Origin: Arthrobacter sp. cf158
GTDB lineage: Bacteria > Actinomycetota > Actinomycetes > Actinomycetales > Micrococcaceae
NCBI RefSeq assembly: GCF_900106835.1
Contig: NZ_FNNR01000004.1
Location: 148,833 to 212,832 of the forward strand
Direction of reading: 5' to 3'
DNA: 64,000 nt
Part shown: positions 8,518 to 16,446 of the stretch, piece by piece
Position numbering within the stretch: the stretch's first letter is position 1
Layout of the letters: every line of letters starts with the position of its first letter
Program-made: the position numbers and the translations under genes
The notes under the pieces: model-generated
What the model saw: only the letters and a program-made list of their open reading frames with translations
Told to the model about the DNA's origin: nothing
Databases searched by the model: none

Positions 8518-8948
8518 GCTGCACCTCCGGATTCCACGGGCAGGGCTATGGCGATCTCATCTTCAAGCTGCGTGGTGCGGACGCGGTACCGCAGCCGGAC
8601 CTCCAGGACTTCCGGATCCTCGGGGGAACGGGACGCGTCCAAGGACAAGACAGTAATGCGGCGCTCCCACTGCTCCACGGCCCTCGCCACGTAGTGGATG
8701 GCGAGGCCGGCGGTGGTGTCGTCGGCAGGAGCGAACGCCAAGCGGAACAAGTGGCAGCCATACGTGGGGCGGTTCACGCGCTCGCCGGGCCTGGTGCTGA
8801 GCAGGAGGAGCAAGGCCTGGCGCACCGAGGCTGCGTCCGTCACCGTTGCGAGTCTGCCCGCCGGCGTGATCCTCAGCCCCGGAACCCCGGCGCTGGAGTC
8901 GAAGTCCGGGTGGATGAACGCCACCGACTTATATCGCGGAGTACTCAT
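8514..8948 (-). CDS. gpW/gp25-family baseplate wedge protein (Afp9-like)
   Basis: A 144-aa protein of the T4 gp25/lysozyme-like baseplate family, which initiates sheath polymerisation on the wedge. Family features are the central VRQALLLLLSTRPGERVNRP segment, equivalent to the conserved I-L-x-T-x-P-G-E-R pattern, and the following YGCHLFRLAF. It starts 13 nt after the PAAR-like gene and overlaps the baseplate-J gene by 4 nt, so translation is coupled. Length and position match Afp9/PVC9 in known injection systems. Confidence 0.9.
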   Translation of the reverse strand: MSTPRYKSVAFIHPDFDSSAGVPGLRITPAGRLATVTDAASVRQALLLLLSTRPGERVNRPTYGCHLFRLAFAPADDTTAGLAIHYVARAVEQWERRITVLSLDASRSPEDPEVLEVRLRYRVRTTQLEDEIAIALPVESGGAA

Positions 8949-8961
8949 GGCTGTGCCTTGA

Positions 8962-9300
8962 TCATGCCGTTGACCCCACCATTGTTTGGCCGGGACGGCG
9001 GACGGTGTACTTCACGGCACCCGGGGGAGTGCCGTCAGTGAAGCCCTCCACCGTGTCCAGGCATACGGCCTTGCCGCCGATGGTGATGAACGTTGAGTAG
9101 CCCTTGGTCACCGGCATGGTCTTGTTGCACGGCTTGATGTTGATGCCGATGTGGGGGCACATGCTGATGTCCCGGCCTTGGGGATCAGTGGCCACCAGGA
9201 TGGGTGATTCCTTGATGTGGACCCATTGCTGTGAGGCTACGTTTTCCACTTTGCCGTCGTGTCCGCATCGCAGGATTGCTTCCTGGACCAGGATCTTCAT
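8962..9300 (-). CDS. PAAR-like spike-tip protein
   Basis: A 112-aa protein lying between the VgrG-like spike and gp25, where contractile systems encode the PAAR or PAAR-like tip. It is rich in glycine and short beta strands and has conserved-looking Cys/His positions (RCGHDG, MCPHIGINIKPC, GGKAVCLDTVEG) that could bind a metal at the apex of a cone. The pattern resembles DUF4280/PAAR-like proteins more than canonical PAAR repeats. The assignment rests on size, composition and position. It is separated from the upstream spike gene by 2 nt. Confidence 0.65.
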   Translation of the reverse strand: MKILVQEAILRCGHDGKVENVASQQWVHIKESPILVATDPQGRDISMCPHIGINIKPCNKTMPVTKGYSTFITIGGKAVCLDTVEGFTDGTPPGAVKYTVRRPGQTMVGSTA

Positions 9301-9302
9301 GG

Positions 9303-10823
9303 CTATGCCTCCTCGAAGTCCACTGATTTGGCCCGGATCTTCATGGCCTTGCCCGGGGCCTCCAGGACCAGATCCGTGGCCGAGGTGATGCGGAGCTTGT
9401 CCGGTCCGAGCTCCACGGACGAGCCGTGTCCGTCCGTGAAGCTGACGGTGCGGGCGCCGCCGTCGAGCATGATCTGTTGACCGTCAGCACTGCGGAAGGT
9501 GTAGCGGCTCCCGCGAGGGGTGTTGACGCCGTTGTCCGGAGGTTGTTCGCTGCCGTACAGGCCGCCCAGGATGATGGCCTGAGCGGGATCTGTTGCCGGG
9601 AGGAGGACCAGCACGTTGTCCCCGGGAGCCGGTGGAACCACCAATCCCTTGGCTGTGCCTGCGCCCATTGTCAGGACCGGTGCCCAGTTGGTTGTCAGAT
9701 CGGGGTACGCCGGGAGCCTCACCTGGGCGCGGCCCCGGCCTTGGGGGTCGTCCACATCGGTGATGGTCCCCAGGGTGAAGACGTCCGGGTGGCGCTCCGG
9801 GGCGGAGCTGGGTGGCCGCGTGGTGACGGTGGTTTCGTAGCCGGTCCCGTCCAGTCGATGGGCGGCGCTGGCGATCAGATAGGTTCCCTCGATGCTGGGC
9901 GCCACTCCCTTGATCCTGACCCTGCCGCCTGCCCGCAGGCGCGGAGTGCCTTCCGCGACGAAGACCCCAGTGACCTGGCCCGCAGTTCTCGTGTCCAGCT
10001 CAGCCTTGGCCAGGGCGTCGGCGAGCGCGGTGGATTCGAGGATTTCGTTGTCCCTCCTCAGGTCGCCGCCCGCACCGACGCTGGCCAGGGACGGATCCGC
10101 TGTGACCTGGGCTTTGGCATTGCTGTTGGTGGTCCCGGCGTGATGGATGGACGCGTCCTCGCTGCGCCAGCCATTGGTTTGGGCGCCCGCATACGCGGGT
10201 TCCTGGCTGAGTTCGATTTCCGCGGAATGAAGGGATGCCCCCAGTGTGAGCTCCAAGGGTTCGCCTTCGCCGTCGAGCCCTGTCAGCCTCAGGGTGCCGT
10301 CGTGCACCACCGGGTAGGCGCCAACGCGAGCGCTCTGCTCCACCAAGAGACTCAGGTCCGTGCGGGCGCACTGGTACACCTGGCCCAGCCGATCGCCGCC
10401 GCCCACCACATCCAACCCCGTGCCTTCACAGAGTTTCCGTGCCAGCCCGGACAGGTCCACGTCGTCGTGGAGCCGGGTGAATTGGCGTTTCCGGAGGCGG
10501 TGCAGGGCATCGTAGGCCCGGACCCGGATTTCCTGGCCCAGGTCCGAGCCGTAGTTGTACTCCACCACGGTCACTTCGCCCACGAACAGGGGCGTCCGGT
10601 GTCCGCCGAGCTCCACGCGGAGGGCGTCCCCTGGGGCCGGATCCACTCCGCCCCTGGCTGCGGCTGTACGTCCGGGGCCAGGCCGCCAGCTGATCAAGCA
10701 CTGCGCCGGGCGTGCCAATGAGCTGAGCACATTGACGGAGACGATTGCCGCGGTTTCCGCTGTGCTCAGTCTTCTCCTGCCGAGGGTGACGATGAGTTCG
10801 GGGAGGCCCTGGAGTTGCCTCAT
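9303..10823 (-). CDS. VgrG-like spike protein (gpD-gpV fusion, Afp8-like)
   Basis: A 506-aa central spike protein. Residues about 1-335 resemble the phage late-control gpD (gp27-like) hub domain. About 345-425 form a gpV/gp5 OB-fold (FTLGTITDVDDPQGRGRAQV, WAPVLTMGAGTAKGLVVPP, PGDNVLVLLP, AIILGGLYGS). The C-terminus has short beta-helix-like strands (MLDGGARTVSFTDGHGSSVE). Such a fusion forms the membrane-piercing spike under the inner tube and receives the PAAR tip encoded next. No C-terminal effector domain is visible. It lies 10 nt after the Afp7-like gene. Confidence 0.9.
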   Translation of the reverse strand: MRQLQGLPELIVTLGRRRLSTAETAAIVSVNVLSSLARPAQCLISWRPGPGRTAAARGGVDPAPGDALRVELGGHRTPLFVGEVTVVEYNYGSDLGQEIRVRAYDALHRLRKRQFTRLHDDVDLSGLARKLCEGTGLDVVGGGDRLGQVYQCARTDLSLLVEQSARVGAYPVVHDGTLRLTGLDGEGEPLELTLGASLHSAEIELSQEPAYAGAQTNGWRSEDASIHHAGTTNSNAKAQVTADPSLASVGAGGDLRRDNEILESTALADALAKAELDTRTAGQVTGVFVAEGTPRLRAGGRVRIKGVAPSIEGTYLIASAAHRLDGTGYETTVTTRPPSSAPERHPDVFTLGTITDVDDPQGRGRAQVRLPAYPDLTTNWAPVLTMGAGTAKGLVVPPAPGDNVLVLLPATDPAQAIILGGLYGSEQPPDNGVNTPRGSRYTFRSADGQQIMLDGGARTVSFTDGHGSSVELGPDKLRITSATDLVLEAPGKAMKIRAKSVDFEEA

Positions 10824-10833
10824 GGTGTTTGCC

Positions 10834-11592
10834 TCATGGTGTTTCGCCCATGGGCGGGACGGCCAGCGGTCCGTTGAAGCGGGCGGGATCGTCGATGTTG
10901 TTGTACTCCAGGAGCAGCTTCCACAGCAACGGTGTGCCGAACGCTTCCACGGACAATCGCCCCAACTCAGCCGGGGGGACCTCTGGAAGGAAGTCGCCGC
11001 CGTCGGACATCAAGGCGTCCCTGTCCGTGCTGCCGTCACCTGCCACCGGAAGTGTGTCAACAGGAGGTGCCGTCAGGTCCACGGCAGGGAGTCTTTGCGC
11101 GAGTTCGTAGTTTTCGCCGCCTTCCTGGTCCGCGGCCTGGCCGACCCTCACAAAGACCATGCGCATCCACGATCTGAGCGGTGAGCCGTCCGGTGCGAAA
11201 CGGTCGAAGCGCTCCGCCACCTCCGTCACGATCCCCGGCACATTCCAGGCCCGGCCCCACACGAACCTGACCGACGGCGGCCGGCGCTGACGCTCCACCT
11301 CGGCACTGTTTTCAGCCAGGGCCCAGATGGGCCGCGTCATCTGGCGAACATCCTGAACATGGAGCGACGCCGGCGCGAGGTCGACGTCGAACAACAGATC
11401 CAGCCGCAACTCTGTGTGGCCGCCACCGGTGAAGAGCAACGGATCGTCCGCCAGCCCGCTGCCGCTCAGTTTGCCGCCCGCGGATCTCCGCGGCTCAACA
11501 CCGGCCGAGCGTTGCATCACCACGGTTTCCGGGTTGAGGAGGCAGCCGAGGTGTTCCCCGGTGTCCTCGATCAGGAAGGCGACGCGTTCCAT
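10834..11592 (-). CDS. CIS tube/LysM-like baseplate protein (Afp7-like)
   Basis: A 252-aa protein that begins with a segment typical of contractile-injection-system tube-initiator proteins (VAFLIEDTGEHLGCLLNPET) and contains a conserved beta-rich core (LRLDLLFDVDL, VRFVWGRAWNVPGIVTEVAERF). The C-terminus ends in a LysM-like element (LSVEAFGTPLLWKLLLEYNN, then IDDPARFNGPLAVPP). In Afp/PVC the Afp7 protein joins the tube to the spike hub, with its LysM-like part next to the wedge. It follows the repeat-containing gene by 1 nt and precedes the spike gene, the canonical order. Confidence 0.85.
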   Translation of the reverse strand: MERVAFLIEDTGEHLGCLLNPETVVMQRSAGVEPRRSAGGKLSGSGLADDPLLFTGGGHTELRLDLLFDVDLAPASLHVQDVRQMTRPIWALAENSAEVERQRRPPSVRFVWGRAWNVPGIVTEVAERFDRFAPDGSPLRSWMRMVFVRVGQAADQEGGENYELAQRLPAVDLTAPPVDTLPVAGDGSTDRDALMSDGGDFLPEVPPAELGRLSVEAFGTPLLWKLLLEYNNIDDPARFNGPLAVPPMGETP

Positions 11593-11593
11593 G

Positions 11594-12808
11594 TCAGACC
11601 GCCGCCTGTTCCTGGTGGAGCCGGGCTTGGCGGTTTACGGCGTTGGTGAGCGCGGTGGCTGTTGCTTGCGGGCTCTGTGTGGGTGTGGGCCGCGGGGTGA
11701 GCTCGGGCCACTTCCCGGCGAGCGGCGGAGCGAGCGTGTGGACCCCGACTGTGCTGGGAGTGCTGGGAGTGCTAGGAGTGCTGGGGTGTCCTTGGGGCCC
11801 GGGTTCGTGGCGGTGAGGTTCATTGCGTTGGGGTTCATTGCGTTGGGGGGTGTGTTGTGGGGCCAGCTCTGCGCCCTCCGAGGGTCCGGAAGCACGCAGA
11901 GTGGGCCCCTCAAGGGGTGGTGCTTCGCGAGGACCGCGTTGCGGGGCCAGCTCTGCGCCCCTCGTGGGCCCGGGAACACGCAGAGTGGGCCCAGCAACGA
12001 AGGACGGTGCCTGGGGAAGGGAACTTGGCGGAGCCGGACGAAGCTTCAGCACAGGATCTCGTTGCGGGGCCTTCTCTGCGCCCCAAGCACGGGCCAAAGG
12101 GCGCTCACTGGGCCTCACAACGGGTATGGGGGTGTGTTGCGGGGCCTGTTCTGCGCCCTTGGAGCGTGTCCAGAGGCGTAGAGCGGACCCCACAACTGGA
12201 CCTGCTTCAGGTTCCTGGGAGCCGGAGGATTGCCGGTTCCCGGAAGAGGGGTATGTGTCGGAAGGCTGAGCTGGATCTGGCGAGGAGGATTCGGGCGAGC
12301 TCGGGATGTGTAGGAATGGGCCGGGCTGAGAAACCTGGACGCGTTGGGCACCTTGTGGGGCCTGCTTTGCGCCGCTCAAGCGCTCCCAAGCACGCAGAGC
12401 GGGCCCCACAACGGGAAGGGCTCGGCCTGCGGGAAGGGCTCGGCCTGCGGGGGCAGGTTTGGGGGAGGGGCCAGAGGACGGGGTGGCCGGGGAGGGGCCA
12501 GAGGTGGCCGGCGTGGCCGGTGTGTGTTGTGGGGCCCGCTGTGCGCGCCTAAGACGGGGCCAAGGGCGTAGAGCGGGCCCAGCAACGGGCGGGGCCAGCC
12601 CGGCGTCGCGGAGTAACCGGACCCAATGCTCGGGTGCGTCGTCGGTGTCGAAGGCGCGCACCGGCGTCGTGCCTTCCGGGGAATCGGGCCCCACAGACTC
12701 GAAAGTCCCACGCGGCCCACGATCCAACCAGGCAGCCGCGTCCCGCAGTCGGCGTGCAGCGGCCTGCCTCCAGGAAAACCCGGGGTCAGGCGACGGGAGC
12801 GCGGGCAT
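11594..12808 (-). CDS. Proline-rich CIS-cluster protein containing six in-frame palindromic repeats
   Basis: A 404-aa protein in the Afp6-like slot between tube and Afp7-like genes. Residues 1-75 look like a genuine small domain (WRQAAARRLRDAAAWLDRG, EHWVRLLRDAGLAPP). Residues 76-330 are low-complexity Pro/Ala/Ser-rich and carry six copies of a sequence such as VAGPALRPW...RAPQHTP, each encoded by a 61-nt imperfect palindrome. All copies are in the same reading phase. The tail (about 340-404) ends with NAVNRQARLHQEQAAV, which looks ordered. The ATG at 12808 has GGAG about 8 nt upstream and overlaps the tube gene by 23 nt; the stop is 1 nt from the next start. Operon position argues that it is a real gene invaded or expanded by repeats. 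Function unknown. Confidence 0.7.
   Translation of the reverse strand: MPALPSPDPGFSWRQAAARRLRDAAAWLDRGPRGTFESVGPDSPEGTTPVRAFDTDDAPEHWVRLLRDAGLAPPVAGPALRPWPRLRRAQRAPQHTPATPATSGPSPATPSSGPSPKPAPAGRALPAGRALPVVGPALRAWERLSGAKQAPQGAQRVQVSQPGPFLHIPSSPESSSPDPAQPSDTYPSSGNRQSSGSQEPEAGPVVGSALRLWTRSKGAEQAPQHTPIPVVRPSERPLARAWGAEKAPQRDPVLKLRPAPPSSLPQAPSFVAGPTLRVPGPTRGAELAPQRGPREAPPLEGPTLRASGPSEGAELAPQHTPQRNEPQRNEPHRHEPGPQGHPSTPSTPSTPSTVGVHTLAPPLAGKWPELTPRPTPTQSPQATATALTNAVNRQARLHQEQAAV
11854..11914. repeat. 61-nt palindromic repeat, copy A
   Basis: One of seven copies in the window. The arms are GTTGnGGGGCC... and ...GGGCCCCnCAAC, with inner CTCTGCG and CGCAGAG complements. It lies inside the proline-rich CIS gene. 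The right outer arm is degraded (CAAG). Confidence 0.85.
11938..11998. repeat. 61-nt palindromic repeat, copy B
   Basis: Same element; starts 84 nt (28 codons) after copy A, inside the same coding frame. Confidence 0.88.
12061..12121. repeat. 61-nt palindromic repeat, copy C
   Basis: Same element with a more divergent right arm. It starts 123 nt after copy B, a multiple of three. Confidence 0.82.
12136..12196. repeat. 61-nt palindromic repeat, copy D
   Basis: Same element; starts 75 nt after copy C, again preserving frame. Confidence 0.85.
12352..12412. repeat. 61-nt palindromic repeat, copy E
   Basis: Same element; starts 216 nt after copy D. The right arm (GCAGAGCGGGCCCCACAAC) is near the apparent consensus. 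Confidence 0.87.
12526..12586. repeat. 61-nt palindromic repeat, copy F
   Basis: Same element; starts 174 nt after copy E. It is the copy nearest the gene's N-terminal domain. Confidence 0.87.
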
Positions 12809-13265
12809 CGTCGAGCTCCAGGCGGTCGTACGCGATGCTGAGGGATTCGATGGCGAGGTCCTTGCCCATGGCGTCCAGGGGTGCGCCGAACCAATCGCAA
12901 GGCCAGGCCCCCAAGAGGTTCCAGCGCCGTACTTCCACGGATCCGGCGTCGTTGAGCATTGCGATGGACACGTTGCGTCGCTCCACTGTGCCGTCCACGG
13001 CTTTGAACAACCACTGGAGCATTTCGGTGGAATCGGTGAGCCCGTACTTCAAAGTGACGGGCGTATATTCCACTTGGCCGGGGATCACGCGCACTGTGCT
13101 GTTTTCGCCGCCGGAGCGGTAGAGGATGCGGCCGATTTTCAGGCCGAGGCCCTCCACCTTGGTGAAGTGGCCCTGGACCACGCCTTGGATGACGAGCTTG
13201 AAGTTGTACGCCCGGTACGGGTCCACCACATTGCCCGGCTGGGCGGCAGGCGTTGGGGTTGTCAT
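12786..13265 (-). CDS. Contractile injection system inner-tube protein (gp19/Afp1-like)
   Basis: A 159-aa tail-tube protein of the T4 gp19/Hcp-like fold. Family features are the early YNFKLVIQGVVQGHFTKVEG strand pair, the central YRSGGENSTVRVIPG, and the C-terminal LLGAWPCDWFGAPLDAMGK with AIESLSIAYDRLEL. It forms the hexameric rings of the inner tube. The ATG at 13265 (MTTPTPAAQ) is 1 nt after the sheath stop and is preferred over the in-frame upstream ATG at 13292, which lies inside the sheath gene. Only one tube gene is present, whereas Afp-type systems often carry two or three paralogues. Confidence 0.92.
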   Translation of the reverse strand: MTTPTPAAQPGNVVDPYRAYNFKLVIQGVVQGHFTKVEGLGLKIGRILYRSGGENSTVRVIPGQVEYTPVTLKYGLTDSTEMLQWLFKAVDGTVERRNVSIAMLNDAGSVEVRRWNLLGAWPCDWFGAPLDAMGKDLAIESLSIAYDRLELDDARAPVA

Positions 13266-13266
13266 G

Positions 13267-14457
13267 TCAGGCTCCTGCGCTCTCTGTCTCACTGGTGTTG
13301 TCCGCAGACTGCATGAGTTTGAAGATCACGAACTCGGCGGGTTTCACTGGCGCTATCCCGATCAGGGTGACCACTTGCCCGGCGTCGCGGACCTCGGGAG
13401 GGTTGGTTTCCTCATCGCATTTGACGAAGAACGCCTGTTGAGGAGTAGTCCCCAGCAGTGCGCCGTCCCGCCAGACGTTGGTGAGGAAAGCGCCGATGTC
13501 GCGGCGGATCGACTTCCACAGCGTGTGGTCATTGGGTTCGAACACCACCCAGCGCGTCCCGTCGGCCACCGATTCCTTGATCATGTTGGTCAGCCGCCGC
13601 ACGTTCACGTAGCGGTATTCGCTGGCCTCGGGTGCCTTGGTCCGGGCACCCCAAATCCGGATGCCCTCGCCCGGGAAATAGCGGATGCAGTTAACACCTG
13701 CCGGGTTCAGGACCTCCTGCTCGCCACGGCTCACGCGCCGAACCAGATCAATCGCACCCTGGATGGGCTCGTTTGCCGGCGCCTTGTGGACGCCGCGGGT
13801 CGCGTCAACGCGCGCCCACACCCCGGCAATATGGCCCGACGGCGGTTGCGTCACCTTTTTGCCGGACACGGGATCGATCATCACGATCCACGGGTAGTAC
13901 AGGGCTGTGTATCCACCGGGGGATTGAGGGGCGCCGAGGTCCTCCTGTTCGTCGTCGTCTTCTTCCGACGTCGCCGCCCGGGTAAGCGCCCCGACGTCGT
14001 CCACTTTCTCAACCGTGTCCATGATCGCCATACGGTCCTGGCGCAGCGGATGTTCCACGTGGGCCTGGAGCGCAGCGTAGGCTTCGGCGGTGGCGAAACC
14101 GGGTGCGGCCACCATGGAGAGGTCGTCCACGGCCTCGAACAACGTGAGTCCCGTGGGCTTGGACGCCGTTCCGGTGAGGGCGCCGTTCGGGCCGATGTTC
14201 ACCACATAGCAACGGCTCCCTCCGTTGGAGAAGAAGCCGTACACAGCGTTGGAGAGCGGTGTTCCCGCTGTCGCGTTGCCGACGTATTGGTCCACGAATT
14301 GGGTCCAGTTGTCCAGCACCCGCAACTCATCCACCAGCGCGTCCTGGTCCGGGGCCACGCCCACGAAGCCTGCAATGCTGGTGTTGACCTGCCCGATCGC
14401 GCGGGCGCCGCTGGGCACTTCCTGAACGTAAACGCCCGGCGCCTGATAGTTCGCCAT
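13267..14457 (-). CDS. Contractile tail sheath protein
   Basis: A 396-aa sheath subunit. The N-terminus has the near-universal sheath signature (YQAPGVYVQEVPSGARAI followed by VNTSIAGFVG). The C-terminal region has the conserved sheath fold that meshes with neighbours (VNVRRLTNMIKESVADGTRW, FEPNDHTLWKSIRRDIGAFL, WRDGALLG). An inserted surface domain spans about residues 130-230. Sheath contraction drives the tube and spike through the target envelope. It is the only sheath gene in the cluster and sits directly before the tube gene, as in phage and eCIS loci. Confidence 0.95.
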   Translation of the reverse strand: MANYQAPGVYVQEVPSGARAIGQVNTSIAGFVGVAPDQDALVDELRVLDNWTQFVDQYVGNATAGTPLSNAVYGFFSNGGSRCYVVNIGPNGALTGTASKPTGLTLFEAVDDLSMVAAPGFATAEAYAALQAHVEHPLRQDRMAIMDTVEKVDDVGALTRAATSEEDDDEQEDLGAPQSPGGYTALYYPWIVMIDPVSGKKVTQPPSGHIAGVWARVDATRGVHKAPANEPIQGAIDLVRRVSRGEQEVLNPAGVNCIRYFPGEGIRIWGARTKAPEASEYRYVNVRRLTNMIKESVADGTRWVVFEPNDHTLWKSIRRDIGAFLTNVWRDGALLGTTPQQAFFVKCDEETNPPEVRDAGQVVTLIGIAPVKPAEFVIFKLMQSADNTSETESAGA

Positions 14458-14492
14458 GTTGCGCTCTCTTTCCTGCCCGCGTCAGCGGGTGC

Positions 14493-15155
14493 TTAGGTCC
14501 ACCGAATGATGACCGGGAGGCTGCTGGTACTGGCAGAAACTTCCCGTTCAGTGCCGCGTACAGCCACGGCAAAATGCTGGAGTTCGTCCGCCGAGGCCAG
14601 GACCTCAAAGTGGCCGGTCGCATCGCTGACAACGGCTGTGGCGGAGGAGTGGGCGTGGATATAGGCGTCGGGGATGCCTTTGTTGTGGGCATCCACCAAG
14701 CGTCCGTGGATGCGGCGGGCAACGCCGGTCTTGGCAATGAGTGGTTCAAGGACGGGAGGTCCGGAAGGCTCTTCGAAGCGAAGGGCCACGGGAATGCGGA
14801 CCAGGAACCCCAGCCCTTGCCGGATGGCGCCGGAGTATTCCTCGGGGCGGAATTCGCCGGTGGACACCACGGAGTACTGGCTGTGGCGCTCCACGGCCAG
14901 CAATAGGTGCTCCATATTGTCGAGTTGTTCGGGCCCGTGGCATTCCACGGCAACCCTGAGTTCGAGGTCCAAAACGGGGCCGTCACGCCGGGACCTTCCC
15001 ACACGGTTGAGCGTGACGGAGTGGACGGTGACCGGAGCGTCGGGTGGCGGAACCCCGGCGGTGGGCGAGCCGTCGTCGAACCTTACGCGCTGGGGAGCGA
15101 CGGCGTCGGAAAGTACCCCAAGAAGGTCATACAGCGACGAACGCACATAGCCCAC
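14493..15155 (-). CDS. DUF4255 (Afp16/Pvc16 N-terminal-like) protein with carboxypeptidase-regulatory-like domain
   Basis: A protein of about 220 aa and the first gene of the CIS cluster. Residues about 1-130 fit the DUF4255/Pvc16 N-terminal family (VRSSLYDLLGVLSDAVAP, VTVHSVTLNRVGRSRRDGPV, LDLELRVAVECHG), which caps the tail and terminates sheath and tube growth. Residues about 140-190 resemble a carboxypeptidase-regulatory-like Ig fold (RIHGRLVDAHNKGIPDAYIH, then VVSDATGHFEVLA). GTG 15155 with upstream GGGGA is the most convincing start; the longer frame begins with TTG. It lies 35 nt before the sheath gene. In typical eCIS loci an AAA+ ATPase is next to this gene; here an AraC regulator is. 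Confidence 0.8.
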   Translation of the reverse strand: MGYVRSSLYDLLGVLSDAVAPQRVRFDDGSPTAGVPPPDAPVTVHSVTLNRVGRSRRDGPVLDLELRVAVECHGPEQLDNMEHLLLAVERHSQYSVVSTGEFRPEEYSGAIRQGLGFLVRIPVALRFEEPSGPPVLEPLIAKTGVARRIHGRLVDAHNKGIPDAYIHAHSSATAVVSDATGHFEVLASADELQHFAVAVRGTEREVSASTSSLPVIIRWT

Positions 15156-15260
15156 GGCAATCCCCAGCTGGACAGTGATCCATAAATGCAACTGGGAATA
15201 GGTTACTCCCGCAGTTGCCCGTAGTCACTGGGGTTTCAGGGGTATCTCCATTCGATTGAG

Positions 15261-16244
15261 TCAGTGCTGGGGCGGGCGATAGGAGTAGCGGTAATCCGAC
15301 GGTGAATATCCGAAGGCAGTCTTGAAGGCCCGGGAGAAACTCGACGCGTCGGTGAAGCCCCAGTGCATCCCGACGGCGGACACTGGCCGCGTCTGCAGCC
15401 GTGGGTCCACCAGGTCCGTGCGGCACTTCTCCAGCCGCTGCCGGCGCAGCCATGCACTCACGGTGTCCTGGCGTTCTTCGAACAGCTTTTGGAGGTAGCG
15501 AACCGAGACGTTGTGCGCAGCCGCGATGTCGCTGACCGTCAGCTCGGGGTCGCCGAGGCGGCCCGCGACGAACGCTTCGATCCGCTCCATGAGCGCGAGC
15601 CGTTCGTGCGACAGGGGCGACGACGGCGGCACCCGCTCGGCGAAGACGGCGGAGATCAGGTTCATGAGGGCATCCGAAACGGTGGCGGCGTCGGCCACGG
15701 CCCCTTCGTGGAGTTGCTTGGCAACTGCTCCGAGGAGGGCGGAGGTCAGCGAGCCCAGGCCCTGGCGGCCGGAAACCCTGGACGCCGTGAGAGTGGCGAT
15801 GCTTTTCCGGTTCAGATGCAGGGCCTCCGGCGGGAACATGACCACCATCATCCGGAAGGCGTCGTCGAAGTAGAGGTCGTAGGGTCGGGTGGTGTCGTAG
15901 ATGGCGAAGTCCCCTGGTGTCAGCGCAGCTTCGCGTCCGTCCTGGGCCACCACGGAGTAGCCCCTCAGCTGGAGGCCCAGTTTCACCAGCCCTGGGTCAT
16001 TTGCCGCGATCTGGCGGTGGTCCCTGCTGACATGGCTCGCTGTTCCGGACACGGCGCTGAGGAAGACCGGTCCGACTGTCTGGTTGATGAGTCCGCCGTT
16101 GAAATCTCCTGGGTCCCTGGCCACCACGGACAGCGGGACGAAAGCGTTGTTGACGGCCTGGTTCCACGCGTCAAAACGATCGGTCCTGGCGAGGGCCGTG
16201 GTGTTGAACTCTTCGCGCGGCTGTTTGGCGATGACACCGGTCAC
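15261..16244 (-). CDS. AraC-family transcriptional regulator
   Basis: A 327-aa regulator with an AraC-binding-like N-terminal domain (about 20-190; DFAIYDTTRPYDLYFDDAFR is typical of the AraC/FeaR type). The C-terminal double helix-turn-helix covers about 220-325 (VSDIAAAHNVSVRYLQKLFE and GFTDASSFSRAFKTAFGYSP). The GTG at 16244 has an excellent AGGAG 7 nt upstream and is preferred over the longer frame. It is divergent from the GMC oxidoreductase gene, with a 202-nt shared intergenic region, and probably controls that gene in response to its substrate. It is separated from the CIS cluster by about 105 nt, and a role in CIS control is possible but unsupported. Confidence 0.9.
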   Translation of the reverse strand: MTGVIAKQPREEFNTTALARTDRFDAWNQAVNNAFVPLSVVARDPGDFNGGLINQTVGPVFLSAVSGTASHVSRDHRQIAANDPGLVKLGLQLRGYSVVAQDGREAALTPGDFAIYDTTRPYDLYFDDAFRMMVVMFPPEALHLNRKSIATLTASRVSGRQGLGSLTSALLGAVAKQLHEGAVADAATVSDALMNLISAVFAERVPPSSPLSHERLALMERIEAFVAGRLGDPELTVSDIAAAHNVSVRYLQKLFEERQDTVSAWLRRQRLEKCRTDLVDPRLQTRPVSAVGMHWGFTDASSFSRAFKTAFGYSPSDYRYSYRPPQH

Positions 16245-16446
16245 GTCGGCTCTCCTTTGAAATGACGCTGCGGGACTTGGGTGGCGGCTCCTCCAGTCTC
16301 CCATGACTGGCGGTGTTGCCGTGATCCGCATCACAAGCGTGCGGATGGTGCGCAGTGCTGTGCGCACCGGGTCAAGAATCCCGACGGCGGTGGGCGGCAG
16401 ACTGCTGGGGAAGGCACACTTTCATGCCCGTTCAAGGAGGAACCCC

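Noticed and set aside
11414..12552. Plus-strand open frames through the 61-nt repeats
   Set aside because: Because the repeats are palindromic they leave open frames on both strands. Only the minus-strand frame fits the operon with correct spacing, overlap and ribosome-binding site.
3829..15155. Prophage or phage remnant
   Set aside because: Only tail-contraction genes are present. There is no capsid, terminase, portal, integrase, holin or lysin, and the gene order matches contractile injection systems.
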